64,000 nt of DNA from S015-6 sp964384945 (GCA_964384945.1 CAYLMK010000002.1:403089-467088); one strand, 5' to 3'. Positions 39,816 through 48,932 are shown, numbered from the stretch's first letter. Numbers and translations: made by a program. The notes: generated by a model not told the origin, from the letters alone.

Positions 39816-40859
39816 ATGGAGAACTTGAGAGAAATCGTCATGGACGCCATCTGCACCGCGGGCCCTTGCGCGATCGGGGTCGCCACCCCGGAAACCCTGG
39901 CAGGCGGACCGCCGTCCGTGGACCTGACCTACGTACTCCCGAATGCGAAGTCAGCGATCTGCTTCGGGTTTGCTTTGAACCAGGAACTGATCGGCCCCTA
40001 CTTGAGGAAGGAAGACCGCCGCTCACATGAGCTGGACAATATCCGAGTCAACATGATGGCGAGCGGTGCAGCCCTTTTCGGCGCGAGGTTTCTGGAGGAA
40101 TTGGGTTATCCTTCTTATGCGGTTTGCTCGAACATCGTGTACCGCAAGGACACGCCCCGCGGGTCGGCGGACATGATGCCGGACATCTCGCTCCGGTACC
40201 TCGCCGTCGCCTCCGGGCTGGGCCACTTCGGGCTTTCCGGGAACGTGATCACCCGCAACGAGGGGGCCGGGATCATCTTGGGGGCCGTCCTGACGACGGC
40301 GGAACTCGAGCCCACGGACGCCCTCCCCGAGGAGGAGAACTACTGCGACGGCTGCCGGCTCTGCATGGCCGCGTGCGCCTCGAGCCTGATGGACCCGAAC
40401 GGCGAGGAGCGCGTGTCTCTCGGGGGCAGGGAGTACACCTATTCCAAGCGCCGGACCTATCATCGGTGCGATTTCGTGTGCGGCGGTTTCACCGGGCTTC
40501 ACCCGTCGGGTACGTGGTCCACATGGTCGCCCGGCCGGTTCCTCATTCCCGATTCGGAGCAGGCATTCTACCCGGCCCTGGCAACGGCGATTCAGGTCTC
40601 TTCGAAGCGCCCTCCCATCGAAGGCGGCTACCGCCACCCCATGCTGCCGGACCGGAGGATCGCCCTCACCTGCGGCAACTGCCACCTGATCTGCGTGGCC
40701 GACAAGGAGGAGCGGAAGAGACGGTACAAGGCCCTTCGGGAAAGCGGCTGCGTGGTCCAGAACCCGGACGGCACCCTGGAGGTCACGTCGGCCGAGAAGG
40801 CGACCGAGCGCCTTGCAGCCATGGATCCGGAGCGGCGATTGATGTACGAATCATTCTGA
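39816..40859 (+). CDS. QueG/reductive-dehalogenase-like Fe-S protein
   Basis: Cytoplasmic Fe-S protein (347 aa) related to epoxyqueuosine reductase QueG and the core of reductive dehalogenases, which use cobalamin and two [4Fe-4S] clusters. The first ferredoxin motif is C177-x2-C180-x2-C183-x3-C187 (YCDGCRLCMAAC); a second, shorter motif (CGNCHLIC) lies near residue 288. GLGHFGLSGNVITRNEG resembles the region before the clusters in QueG. GGAGGAG precedes the ATG at 39816. No export signal or membrane anchor is present, so a respiratory dehalogenase is unlikely. The aromatic/xenobiotic context is suggestive only. Confidence 0.75.
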   Translation: MENLREIVMDAICTAGPCAIGVATPETLAGGPPSVDLTYVLPNAKSAICFGFALNQELIGPYLRKEDRRSHELDNIRVNMMASGAALFGARFLEELGYPSYAVCSNIVYRKDTPRGSADMMPDISLRYLAVASGLGHFGLSGNVITRNEGAGIILGAVLTTAELEPTDALPEEENYCDGCRLCMAACASSLMDPNGEERVSLGGREYTYSKRRTYHRCDFVCGGFTGLHPSGTWSTWSPGRFLIPDSEQAFYPALATAIQVSSKRPPIEGGYRHPMLPDRRIALTCGNCHLICVADKEERKRRYKALRESGCVVQNPDGTLEVTSAEKATERLAAMDPERRLMYESF

Positions 40860-40867
40860 GACATTCA

Positions 40868-40921
40868 ATGGACATAAAAAGGGAGGACACGAGAATGGAC
40901 ATAAAAAGGGAGGACACGAGA
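40868..40921 (+). repeat. two tandem 27-bp copies of a ribosome site plus start codon
   Basis: Units 40868-40894 and 40895-40921 are identical. Each begins with ATG, encodes nine in-frame codons (MDIKREDTR) and contains AAAGGGAGGACACGAGA, so each supplies a ribosome site for the ATG that follows. The gene can therefore start at 40895 or 40922, or at 40868. Confidence 0.85.
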
Positions 40922-42040
40922 ATGGAAAAAGGGAATACCGCGAGCGATCAGGCCTACATGCGAATTGCAGAGAACGTCGACAAAGGATTTCAAACAGCCC
41001 CCAAGGTGGACGGAGACATTTCCAAAGCCTTCCTTGCCTTCCTAAAGATCGTGTATTCACCGCAGGAGGCGGAACTGGTGCAGCATCTGGATATGTACGT
41101 CCCCAAGACAGCGGAAGAGCTTGCCGCCATCACCGGCAAGGATGCAGAGGTGATCAAGGAGACTCTTCACCCCTTGACCCGCAGGGCCGCCCTCACGGGG
41201 TCGAAAGGAAAGTACCGGCTGCCCGTTGTGCCCAGCCTTCTCAATCTGCATATGTTTTATCCTGACATCAAACCGGATGATCTCGAGGCGGCCAAACTCT
41301 ATCAGCAGTTCTTCATCAAGGAGAAATTCTATAAGTACTATGCAACCTCCGGAGAAGGCACACCCGTGTTGCGGGCCATCCCGGTGGAGAAGGCCATTCA
41401 CAAGGAGACAAAGACCCTGGATGCTGAAGAAGCCCATGCGTACATCAAAGGGCTTGGCACCGAGGATCTGGCCCTGGTGCCGTGCCCCTGTCGAACACGA
41501 ACGGAAAAGCTTGGTATCCGTGAATGCAAGGATAAATTCCCGGTCGGTGCCTGTATCTTCATCGGCAAGACAGCAGCCCATTTCCAGGATATCGGATTGG
41601 GAAAGAAGGTGACGAAAGAAAAGGCCATTGAATACCTGGACTACATGGTAGATCTGGGCCTGATCCCCACCACGGACAACTATATCGACGATCCCCACAT
41701 GATCATGTGTCTCTGCTGTGGATGCTGCTGTTCCAACGTGCGCGGCAGGACACGGTGGGACAATCCAACTGCTGTGCTGCCTTCAAGTTTTCTTCCCGAG
41801 GCAAGCGATGACTGTGTTGGATGTGGGGAGTGTGTGGACCGGTGCATGCTGGATGCCCTGTCACTGGATGACGATGCCGGGCGACCCGTCGTGGATCCTG
41901 AAAAATGCATCGGCTGTGGCGTGTGCGCCGTCAGCTGTCCGGAAGAAGCCCTGAAACTCCACCGGCATGAGCGTACACCTCCATTTCAAACAGTCATGGA
42001 TCTCTACGGTACGGTTGCAAAGGACAACGGTCGGGCCTAA
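40922..42040 (+). CDS. multi-cluster 4Fe-4S protein with N-terminal winged-helix-like part
   Basis: Fe-S protein (372 aa from the ATG at 40922; up to 18 residues longer if a repeat ATG is used). Residues from about 60-110 resemble a winged helix (PKTAEELAAITGKDAEVIKE). Cys-rich groups follow: VPCPCRTRTEKLG, a dense CLCCGCCCSNVRG, then two classical ferredoxin motifs, CVGCGECVDRCMLDAL and CIGCGVCAVSCPEEAL. Similar proteins of unknown role are common in deltaproteobacteria. It directly follows the QueG-like gene and may be its electron donor. Confidence 0.8.
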   Translation: MEKGNTASDQAYMRIAENVDKGFQTAPKVDGDISKAFLAFLKIVYSPQEAELVQHLDMYVPKTAEELAAITGKDAEVIKETLHPLTRRAALTGSKGKYRLPVVPSLLNLHMFYPDIKPDDLEAAKLYQQFFIKEKFYKYYATSGEGTPVLRAIPVEKAIHKETKTLDAEEAHAYIKGLGTEDLALVPCPCRTRTEKLGIRECKDKFPVGACIFIGKTAAHFQDIGLGKKVTKEKAIEYLDYMVDLGLIPTTDNYIDDPHMIMCLCCGCCCSNVRGRTRWDNPTAVLPSSFLPEASDDCVGCGECVDRCMLDALSLDDDAGRPVVDPEKCIGCGVCAVSCPEEALKLHRHERTPPFQTVMDLYGTVAKDNGRA

Positions 42041-42073
42041 AGCAAGGGGACCAAGGGGTCCAGGTCAAAGCAA

Positions 42074-42216
42074 GGGGACAAGTCTGGATATTGGGCGGCC
42101 GAAATCCTCTAATCAGCTTGAACTCTATGCCGTAACAATTTGCAAAATAATCATAATATTGAATCCTCCCATAGTTTCCGGAGATGTCTGACTGTCCAAT
42201 GTCCAGACTTGACCCC
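42074..42216. repeat. REP-like long inverted repeat
   Basis: A 21-bp arm (42074-42094, beginning GGGGACAAGTCTGG) is repeated inverted at 42196-42216 with two mismatches, 101 bases apart. The spacer is AT-rich, unlike its surroundings. Extra partial copies (AAGCAAGGGG, AAGGGGTC) lie just upstream. The look is of a REP/RAYT-type or MITE-like element placed between two genes. No transposase is present. Confidence 0.6.
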
Positions 42217-42234
42217 TAGGCTAGGGAGGGCTCC

Positions 42235-44058
42235 ATGATTCGCAGATTGGTTTTCTTGGCGGGCTTCCTCTTCGGTGCCTTGGGCCTGATGAGTGGAGCG
42301 GCGTGGGGCCTGGCTCGACAGGCCGAATCCCGTCCGAATTTTGTGCTGATTCTGGTTGATGATGCGGGCCTGATGGATTTCGGGGCCTATGGCGGGGAGG
42401 CGGCCACCCCGAACATCGACCGCCTGGCAAGCCGGGGCGCCATGTTCACGGACTACCACACCTCACCCCTCTGTTCGCCGTCACGGGCCATGCTCCTGAC
42501 GGGCATTGATAATCACAGGACAGGGGTGGCAACCATACCGGAGGTCCTGCCGCCCGGCCAACGGGGTCGGCCCGGCTATTCCATGCATCTGGAACCCGGG
42601 GCCCTCACGGTGGCATCGAGGCTCAAGGCCTCCGGTTACCGCACGTACATGACCGGGAAGTGGCATCTGAGCGAGGGCGGGGAGCACCTTCCGGGCCGGC
42701 ACGGCTTCGACCGGTCTTTCGCCCTGGAGGCCTCGGGCGCGGACAATTGGGAGCAGAAGCCCTTCATGCCGTATTACAACGATGCGCCCTGGTACGAGGA
42801 CGGCGAACCGGCGAAGCTTCCAAAGGATTTCTATTCCTCCAAGTTCATCGTGGATCGCATGATCGACTACCTCGAGGCCGGGAAAGAGGACGGCCGCCCC
42901 TTCCTCGCCTATCTCGCCTTTCAGGCCATACACATCCCGGTACAGGCGCCGCGGGAGTTCACCGCAAAGTATGCAGGCGTCTACGACGAAGGATGGCACG
43001 CCCTGCGAAAGGACCGCTGGCAGAGGGCCCGGGAAATCGGCCTGATTCCAGAGGGCGCAGGCCTCGCGGACATGGCGCCGGGACTCCGTGACTGGCAGTC
43101 CCTGCCCGAAGCGGACCGCCGCATGTATGCAAAGAGCATGGCCGTGAACGCCGGCATGCTCGAGGCGATGGACCATCACATCGGCCGTCTCATGAGCTAT
43201 CTCGATGAGGTGGGAGATCTCGCGAACACGGTCTTCATCGTCACCTCCGACAACGGGCCCGCGCCGAGCAACCCGGTGGCCGAGCCGGGCTTCAGGCTCT
43301 GGATGAGGCTCAACGGCTATTCGCGGGAGTTGGAGACACTGGGCGAGAAGGGGAGCTTCGTCTTCATCGGGCCGGAATGGGCGAGCGCCGCGGCGTCCCC
43401 CAGCGCCTTCTTCAAATTCTATGCGGGCGAGGGCGGGCTGCGGGTGCCCCTGATATTTTCGGGTCCCGGGGTCGGAGGTCCCCGGCGAGTGGGTGCCCTC
43501 ACCTTCGTGACCGACGTGACGCCCACGATCCTCGCGCTCGCCGGCGTCGAGGCCGGTGAGGACCGCTCGGTGCCGATGACCGGCCGGAGCCTTCTGCCCC
43601 TTTTGCGGGGCGAGGCGGACGAGGTCTACGGGCCGGCCACCCCGGTCGGGATGGAGGTATCCGGCCAGGCCGCCCTCTTCAAAGGGCAATACAAGCTCGT
43701 GCGCAACAACCCTCCCTATGGAGACGGCGTGTGGCGGCTCTACGACCGCGCCGAGGACCCGGGCGAGACCCGGGACCTGGCGGTCGAGCGGCGGGACCTC
43801 TTTTCAGAACTCCTGCACGACTACGAGGCGTACGCCGAGGCCGTGGGCGTGCTCGACATGCCCGAGGGGTACGACATCCATGCGCAGATCGCCGCAAACG
43901 CAATCCGCATCCAAGTCCGCACGCATGGGTGGGTGCTTCTCCTGCTTGCGGCGGGGGTGGGGGGCGCGGTCTGGGGGGTCCGGCGGCTCCGACGACGCAA
44001 CGACACGCAGATCAATTCTTCGGATCCAGGGCAAAGAACATCCCGTCCTCCCCCATGA
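42235..44058 (+). CDS. exported, membrane-anchored sulfatase
   Basis: Arylsulfatase-family hydrolase (607 aa) with an N-terminal signal and a C-terminal membrane helix (WVLLLLAAGVGGAVWG). The catalytic Cys to be converted to formylglycine is C80 in CSPSRAMLLTG. Metal ligands are D42/D43 (LVDDAG) and the later TSDNGPAPS; YMTGKWHLSEG supplies active-site Lys and His. All catalytic residues are present, so it looks functional if a formylglycine-generating enzyme or AslB exists elsewhere. GGGAGGG precedes the ATG. Its 3' end overlaps the opposing MBL gene by 47 bases. Substrate unknown. Confidence 0.92.
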   Translation: MIRRLVFLAGFLFGALGLMSGAAWGLARQAESRPNFVLILVDDAGLMDFGAYGGEAATPNIDRLASRGAMFTDYHTSPLCSPSRAMLLTGIDNHRTGVATIPEVLPPGQRGRPGYSMHLEPGALTVASRLKASGYRTYMTGKWHLSEGGEHLPGRHGFDRSFALEASGADNWEQKPFMPYYNDAPWYEDGEPAKLPKDFYSSKFIVDRMIDYLEAGKEDGRPFLAYLAFQAIHIPVQAPREFTAKYAGVYDEGWHALRKDRWQRAREIGLIPEGAGLADMAPGLRDWQSLPEADRRMYAKSMAVNAGMLEAMDHHIGRLMSYLDEVGDLANTVFIVTSDNGPAPSNPVAEPGFRLWMRLNGYSRELETLGEKGSFVFIGPEWASAAASPSAFFKFYAGEGGLRVPLIFSGPGVGGPRRVGALTFVTDVTPTILALAGVEAGEDRSVPMTGRSLLPLLRGEADEVYGPATPVGMEVSGQAALFKGQYKLVRNNPPYGDGVWRLYDRAEDPGETRDLAVERRDLFSELLHDYEAYAEAVGVLDMPEGYDIHAQIAANAIRIQVRTHGWVLLLLAAGVGGAVWGVRRLRRRNDTQINSSDPGQRTSRPPP

Positions 44059-45037
44059 TCACCGGTCCGCCGTAAGCCTTCTTGGCCCCCTCTATAAACA
44101 TCCAATCCAGAAGGTCAGGCGCCGGAGGAAAGACGTGGGTCAAGACCAGTCTCCCTGCACCCGCGTCTCTGGCAACCTCCCCGACCTGCACCGGATCCAT
44201 ATGATAGTCCATAACGTCTTGCGCAAGCTTTGCCGGCCTTTCCAGGCCTAGTCTGGTCAGGGAATCCACCGTCCTGGCGGTGAGGTCAAAGGATAGGATT
44301 TCACTGACCAGGATGTCGGCGCCCGCGGCAAAGCCAGCGAGGGTTTCCGTCTTCTTCGTGTCCCCGGTGATCACCACCACGTTCCCCGCATACTCGAACC
44401 TGTACCCCACGGCCGGTTCTGCCGGGTAGTGGTCGACGGGGAAGGCGTACACCTTCAAGCCGTTCCTGTCGAGAACGAGTGTTGCCGCCTCGGGGTCGGT
44501 AAAGGTGATGGTCGTGCTGCGCATGGCGCCTGCTTCTCTCGGCATGTACCCTTCGCCGTGGTGTATGTTTCGGTACAGGACGTCCGGCGCATAGGCCCTG
44601 TTGAATGCATCGACGATATCGTGGACCCCCTCCGGTCCGAACACTTCCAGGTTCTCCGTCCTCCCATCGATCCAGGACTGGATGTTGCTTTCTCCCAGGT
44701 CGCCGATGTGGTCGGAATGATAGTGGGTCAGAAGGACGCCGCTCAGAAAGGCCCCGGGCAGTTTAAGCAAGGAGGAGCGCCGCGCCGAGCCCGGCCCGAC
44801 GTCGACCAGCAAGAACTGGCCGGCGGCGATGATTGCAGTGCACTGCGAACTCCTTCTCTCGTTGGCAATCGGTCCTCCGGTACCGACGAGAACGACGTGC
44901 ATCCTGCCATCCTCGAGAAGTTCGGTCCTGTCGACGCTGTTTTCCAGGACGTACTCATCGAGAATGCCATCGAGAATGTTGCAGGAGACGCAGACGGCGA
45001 AGAGCGACAGAACGAGTGATGAGCCGAGTTTCTTCAT
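44012..45037 (-). CDS. metallo-beta-lactamase-fold lipoprotein-like hydrolase (copy 2)
   Basis: MBL-fold protein (341 aa) paralogous to the one at 37888: same length of core, THYHSDHIGDLGE (H105, H107, D109, H110), VDHYPAEPAVGYRFEYAG and a matching C-terminal THVFPP. The N-terminus (LVLSLFAVCVSC) is a signal, possibly with a lipobox at C19. Its ATG overlaps the stop of the DUF169 gene (TAATG), so the two are co-translated. It would act in the periplasm. Its 3' end overlaps the convergent sulfatase gene. Confidence 0.87.
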   Translation of the reverse strand: MKKLGSSLVLSLFAVCVSCNILDGILDEYVLENSVDRTELLEDGRMHVVLVGTGGPIANERRSSQCTAIIAAGQFLLVDVGPGSARRSSLLKLPGAFLSGVLLTHYHSDHIGDLGESNIQSWIDGRTENLEVFGPEGVHDIVDAFNRAYAPDVLYRNIHHGEGYMPREAGAMRSTTITFTDPEAATLVLDRNGLKVYAFPVDHYPAEPAVGYRFEYAGNVVVITGDTKKTETLAGFAAGADILVSEILSFDLTARTVDSLTRLGLERPAKLAQDVMDYHMDPVQVGEVARDAGAGRLVLTHVFPPAPDLLDWMFIEGAKKAYGGPVIMGEDGMFFALDPKN

Positions 45038-45876
45038 TACTTCTCCGCTTTTCTCCTCTCATCGGCTTTTTCCTTGAGGTAGGCAAAGCCGGGAGTGATG
45101 GACTCGGTCAGGCCCATGGGCAGCAGGGTCTTCACCGGTTGGCCCATGTTGAGCCGCCCTCCCGACTTGAAAAGGTTTTCCACGACCGCGGGAAGCAGGT
45201 TGGCGGGGAGCCCGAAAGCGATTTCGTGATCCTGAACCCCGGTGAAGGCGCGGTCGCCCATGCCGGGAATGACCACCTGGGCCCGTCCGGTCAGGAAGGG
45301 CAGCATCGCCCCCTTTACACAGGTTTCCCCGAAGCCCTCGAAGGTGGACATCACCGGCGATGTGTAATCGTAACAGAGGGCGTGGATCAGGTGGGTCAGG
45401 TGGGATCCGTCGCCGAAGACCAGGACCGTATCGGGCTCCAGGGTGGCCTCGGCAAGGGGGGAGCATACGAATCCAACGCATGCTTCGATCTTCTTCCGTC
45501 TCTCGTCCCCGTTGGGTCCCTGGAACAGGCCCTGGGCAAAGGCGTACCGGTTCTTCTCCGCCTCCCTGTCCTTGTGCCAGCCCTGCTGTACCTGGCTTTC
45601 AATAAACTCCTCTGCGCTCACATCCACCCAGCGGTGCATGGCGGACGCGGGCACGCAGAAGTTGTCCTGGGCGGTCATGGCGACGTGCCAGCCCCAGCGC
45701 CGGGCGTACGTATAGGCCTGGCAAAACGACCACTTCTGGCCCTGTGCGGACGGCCGAAGCGCCTGCTTTGGAACGTCGATCCCTTGCCGGACATAGGTGA
45801 CGGCAACCGGATAGGTCGGAAGATGGAGCATGTCGTAGAGTTTTTTCCCCGCTGCTCTGAATTCCTCCGGGCTCAT
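45037..45876 (-). CDS. DUF169 family protein
   Basis: Cytoplasmic protein of the DUF169 family (279 aa), recognised from SPLAEATLEPDTVLVFGDG and FAQGLFQGPNG-type segments and the overall layout. The biochemical role of the family is not known to me. It is the first gene of a two-gene unit with the MBL protein at 44012 and faces the shared 16-bp palindrome 119 bases upstream. There is no signal peptide. Confidence 0.8.
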   Translation of the reverse strand: MSPEEFRAAGKKLYDMLHLPTYPVAVTYVRQGIDVPKQALRPSAQGQKWSFCQAYTYARRWGWHVAMTAQDNFCVPASAMHRWVDVSAEEFIESQVQQGWHKDREAEKNRYAFAQGLFQGPNGDERRKKIEACVGFVCSPLAEATLEPDTVLVFGDGSHLTHLIHALCYDYTSPVMSTFEGFGETCVKGAMLPFLTGRAQVVIPGMGDRAFTGVQDHEIAFGLPANLLPAVVENLFKSGGRLNMGQPVKTLLPMGLTESITPGFAYLKEKADERRKAEK

Positions 45877-45958
45877 TCCGTGACTCCTTGTTCAATTTCT
45901 GCGATGCGGGACTCTCCGATTACGGTTCCGTAACGACTGGCCGCTTCACGACCGTACA

Positions 45959-46046
45959 AGAATCGCACGAGGGACTACCCTTGTCAAGAAATCATTTTAC
46001 GGACGTAAAAAGTTCCTTGACAACCCCGTGACGCATTGCTTACAGT
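45959..46046. promoter_or_regulatory. divergent promoters around a 16-bp operator palindrome (copy 2)
   Basis: TTTTACGGACGTAAAA (45995-46010) has the same two 7-bp arms as 37443-37458. It is flanked by TTGTCAAG (45981-45988) and CTTGACAA (46016-46023), inverted -35 boxes. To the left, TTGACA with an extended -10 (TGCGATTCT; hexamer at 45959-45964) points to the DUF169 gene. To the right, TTGACA (46017-46022) and TACAGT (46041-46046), 18 bases apart, point to the sulfatase pseudogene. A regulator bound here could control both directions. Confidence 0.65.
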
Positions 46047-46108
46047 GGCAACAACGGACAAGGCGTTTGAAGAAGGCTGCCGCAAAACGGAAACCCGGGG
46101 AGGGCGCC

Positions 46109-47163
46109 ATGGAGAAGGGACGGAGTCATCAGAGAAAGGTTCGCTGGATTTCCCGGATTTCGGTCTTTCTTCTTCTCCTGCTTCTCTTGTCTTCGATCGC
46201 GTGGACCGCAGACCGCCAGGAGGCGCGTGGAAAAGCGGCCCCCTCGACAAGATGATGTGGGCTTCCTCCTGGTACTCCGCCCAGTACAACGGGGGGGAAG
46301 AGTTCGAACCGGCCGGTTATGTGACCGACTACTACACCGATGAGGCCATCAAGGTGATCGAGGCGAACAGGAACCGGCCCTTCTTCCTCTACCTGTCCCA
46401 CTGGGGCATCCACGACCCGCTCCAGGCCAAGAGAGAGGACTATGACGCCCTGTCCCACATCCAGGACCACCGCATGAGGGTCTATGCGGCCATGATCCGG
46501 GCCGTGGACAGGAGCGTGGGGCGGGTCATGGCTGCACTGGACGAACATGGGCTTACCGAGAACACGCTGGTGTTTTTCACCAGCGACAACGGGGGTGCCC
46601 CTTATGTCGGCCTGGCGGATATCAACAAGCCCTATCGCGGCTGGAAGACCACCTTCTTCGAAGGCGGCATTCACGTTCCCTATTTTTTCCGCTGGCCGCT
46701 GCGGGTTCCTGCTGGGTCGGTCTATGACAGGCCCGTGAGCCACTTCGACATCTTCGCCACCGCCGCCGCCGCCGCAGGGGTTGACCTGCCGGGCGACCGT
46801 CCCATGGACGGGGTGGACCTGATCCCCTATGTGACCGGGCAGAATACAGGGGATCCCCACGAGACCCTGTTCTGGCGCTCGGGCCACTATCACGCCGTGC
46901 TTTCCAACGGGTGGAAGATGAGCGTTTCGGATCGGCCGGACAAGGTGTGGCTCTATGACCTCGCGAACGATCCTACGGAACAGACGAACCTGGCGGATTC
47001 CATGCCTGCGAAGGTGGCCGAACTGCAGGCCCTGCTCGACGCCCACAATGCGGACCAGGTGGAGTCGATATGGCCGTATGTTCTGGAAGACTACGTCACG
47101 ATCGACAAGACCGACGAGGATGAGCTGCTTCCAGACGACGAGTACATCTACTGGCCGAACTGA
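46109..47163 (+). pseudogene. sulfatase with catalytic N-terminal region deleted
   Basis: The ATG at 46109, after GGGGAGGG, encodes a signal peptide (ISVFLLLLLLLSSIAWTA) in one frame, which stops at 46253-46255. From about 46252 another frame encodes the C-terminal two-thirds of a sulfatase (AGYVTDYYTDEAIKVIEANR, RPFFLYLSHW, FFTSDNGGAPY) to 47163. The segment with the metal-binding Asp pair and the formylglycine Cys is missing. It is best explained as an internal deletion with frameshift. A 303-residue product from the ATG at 46252 could be made but would be catalytically dead. It lies behind the second operator palindrome. Confidence 0.8.
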
Positions 47164-48713
47164 TCCCCAAGGAGCGCATGGGAGTCCTCGAGGGCTCCCA
47201 TGCGCATCGTCTCATCCGTCCTCTTCTGCCTCCATCCAAGGCGCCTGAGCGCACGGTAGGCATACCACTGTTCATACCAGTTGTCAGACGCCTGCAGCCG
47301 GCCGAGGATCAGCGGGATATCGGTTGGGTCACCCCTGCGTCCCAGGGCGTCGATGGCCATGCAGACCACATTGAAGTGAGGATCGTGAAGGAGCCGGTGG
47401 AGGGCCCCGCGGGTCTCCGGCGTGCGGCTCGCCCCCAGGGCCTTGGCCAGCCAGTAACGTTCCGGAATGCTTGGGCTCTCCGCCATCTTCGCATAGGCCG
47501 GGAACGCGGCCATGTCGATCTTCTCGCTCAGGACGAACTTCAGGGCCGCGATCCGGGAGGGAATGTGGTCCGATGCAAAGGGTCCGGAGGGATGCGCTGT
47601 GTCGAACGCGCGTTCCCGCCCGGCGCTGCTGAAGGCGAAAAAGGCTGCGAGAAGGGCCGCGGGCCCGAGAACCCCGGCCTTGATCGCCCTGGGCGTCGAT
47701 TTCAGGACCAGGCCGGACAGCCCGTAGAAAGGAACGTAGACCCCGGCGCACAGCAAAACGGTTCCCACGAACAGCATGGAAAAGAGGGTAAAGCCGAGGA
47801 GAAATCTGTGCCTGTATGTTCTCTCTTCGATCTCTCTCAACGTCTGCGCGGGGTTGCGCAGAAAGGCATCAATCGAAGACTCGAGAACCCGATTGTCGCC
47901 GGCGTAGAATCGTATGTGTGCACCCGAAGCCACGATCCTCAGATCCGTTCGAGCGGCGTTCTCGAGCGGCAGGTAATCCCGGGAGAGCAATGCCTCGGTG
48001 ATGCGTGTTCGAAGCGACGGGTCGAACAGGCCCTCGATCGTGCAGGGCTTGAGCAGCTCGTGACGCGGGGATTGGAAGACCCGTGTCGCGTACAGGCTGT
48101 TCTCGTAATAGAATGCATTGACTTCTCTTCCCAAAGCGTTGGAGAGCAGCAGGGCGTCCCGGATGTCCAGAAGGCGGTCTTTGCTCAAGACGGAAGGCCT
48201 CCATGCGAGGAGAAGCATTGCGAGGAGAAGAAACCCGAGGAGAGGGAAAAGGGAAACCGCGGGCCGCTGACGCCTCGGCTTCGCTGGGAGCCATTTCAGC
48301 GTGAAGGGAAAGACCAGCGTCGGGATCGCGAGCAGGTACCCGGAGATCAGGGGCGAAAAGCCCCGGCGGTTGGCGGACAGGAGCGACAGAATCAACAGAA
48401 GGAAAAACAGAACGAGGAGGACTCTGTCCCTTGCAAACAGGCGGTCCCATGCCCAGGCCACAGCGGAAGAAAGGAGGGTGAGGCAGAGTCCGGCGCTCGA
48501 GGTGAAGAACAGCCCGCCGCGCAATGCAGGGCCAAGGTCTCTGAGGGTCGAGAAGACATTCTCATTGGGGACGGCCAGATAGCCCGCATCCTGTATGGAA
48601 GTCAGGAACCGGAAATAATCGATATTCGACACGTAGACCTGGGCGGTGGACAGCGCCTGGGCGACGATGAGCCCAAGCAGGAGAACCTTGGCGAAAAAGA
48701 GGAAACGGATCAT
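47148..48713 (-). CDS. polytopic membrane protein with C-terminal HEAT-like repeats
   Basis: Predicted inner-membrane protein (521 aa). The first 210 residues contain about five hydrophobic helices, then an extracytoplasmic segment, two more helices (near 310-360), and a soluble C-terminus with HEAT/PBS-lyase-like helices (YWLAKALGASRTPETRGALH, VVCMAIDALGRRGD). No enzymatic motif was seen. The ATG at 48713 is chosen because the hydrophobic N-terminus starts there, although its ribosome site is weak. It converges with the sulfatase pseudogene, overlapping by 16 bases. Confidence 0.72.
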   Translation of the reverse strand: MIRFLFFAKVLLLGLIVAQALSTAQVYVSNIDYFRFLTSIQDAGYLAVPNENVFSTLRDLGPALRGGLFFTSSAGLCLTLLSSAVAWAWDRLFARDRVLLVLFFLLLILSLLSANRRGFSPLISGYLLAIPTLVFPFTLKWLPAKPRRQRPAVSLFPLLGFLLLAMLLLAWRPSVLSKDRLLDIRDALLLSNALGREVNAFYYENSLYATRVFQSPRHELLKPCTIEGLFDPSLRTRITEALLSRDYLPLENAARTDLRIVASGAHIRFYAGDNRVLESSIDAFLRNPAQTLREIEERTYRHRFLLGFTLFSMLFVGTVLLCAGVYVPFYGLSGLVLKSTPRAIKAGVLGPAALLAAFFAFSSAGRERAFDTAHPSGPFASDHIPSRIAALKFVLSEKIDMAAFPAYAKMAESPSIPERYWLAKALGASRTPETRGALHRLLHDPHFNVVCMAIDALGRRGDPTDIPLILGRLQASDNWYEQWYAYRALRRLGWRQKRTDETMRMGALEDSHALLGDQFGQ

Positions 48714-48932
48714 GGCGTGAGTCTGCGGAATCCTTTCCCGGAAAGGACCACAAGAACCGGAGGTCAAACCTTTCCGGGGTTTGAGGTGCAGGGTGTGCAC
48801 CACACACACCGCCGGCCGCGCGCATCTCAACCCCCGCCGGAATGACCGCAGAAGAGCCGCGATGGTTGCAGACCGGCCCGCGCGGATCCTCCCCTGTGGA
48901 ATCCGGAGCGGAGAACCCCAGGCAGGAGGCCG

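Noticed and set aside
42074..42216. Complete insertion sequence bounded by the inverted repeat
   Set aside because: The 101-base interior has no transposase frame, so at most it is a non-autonomous or REP-like element.
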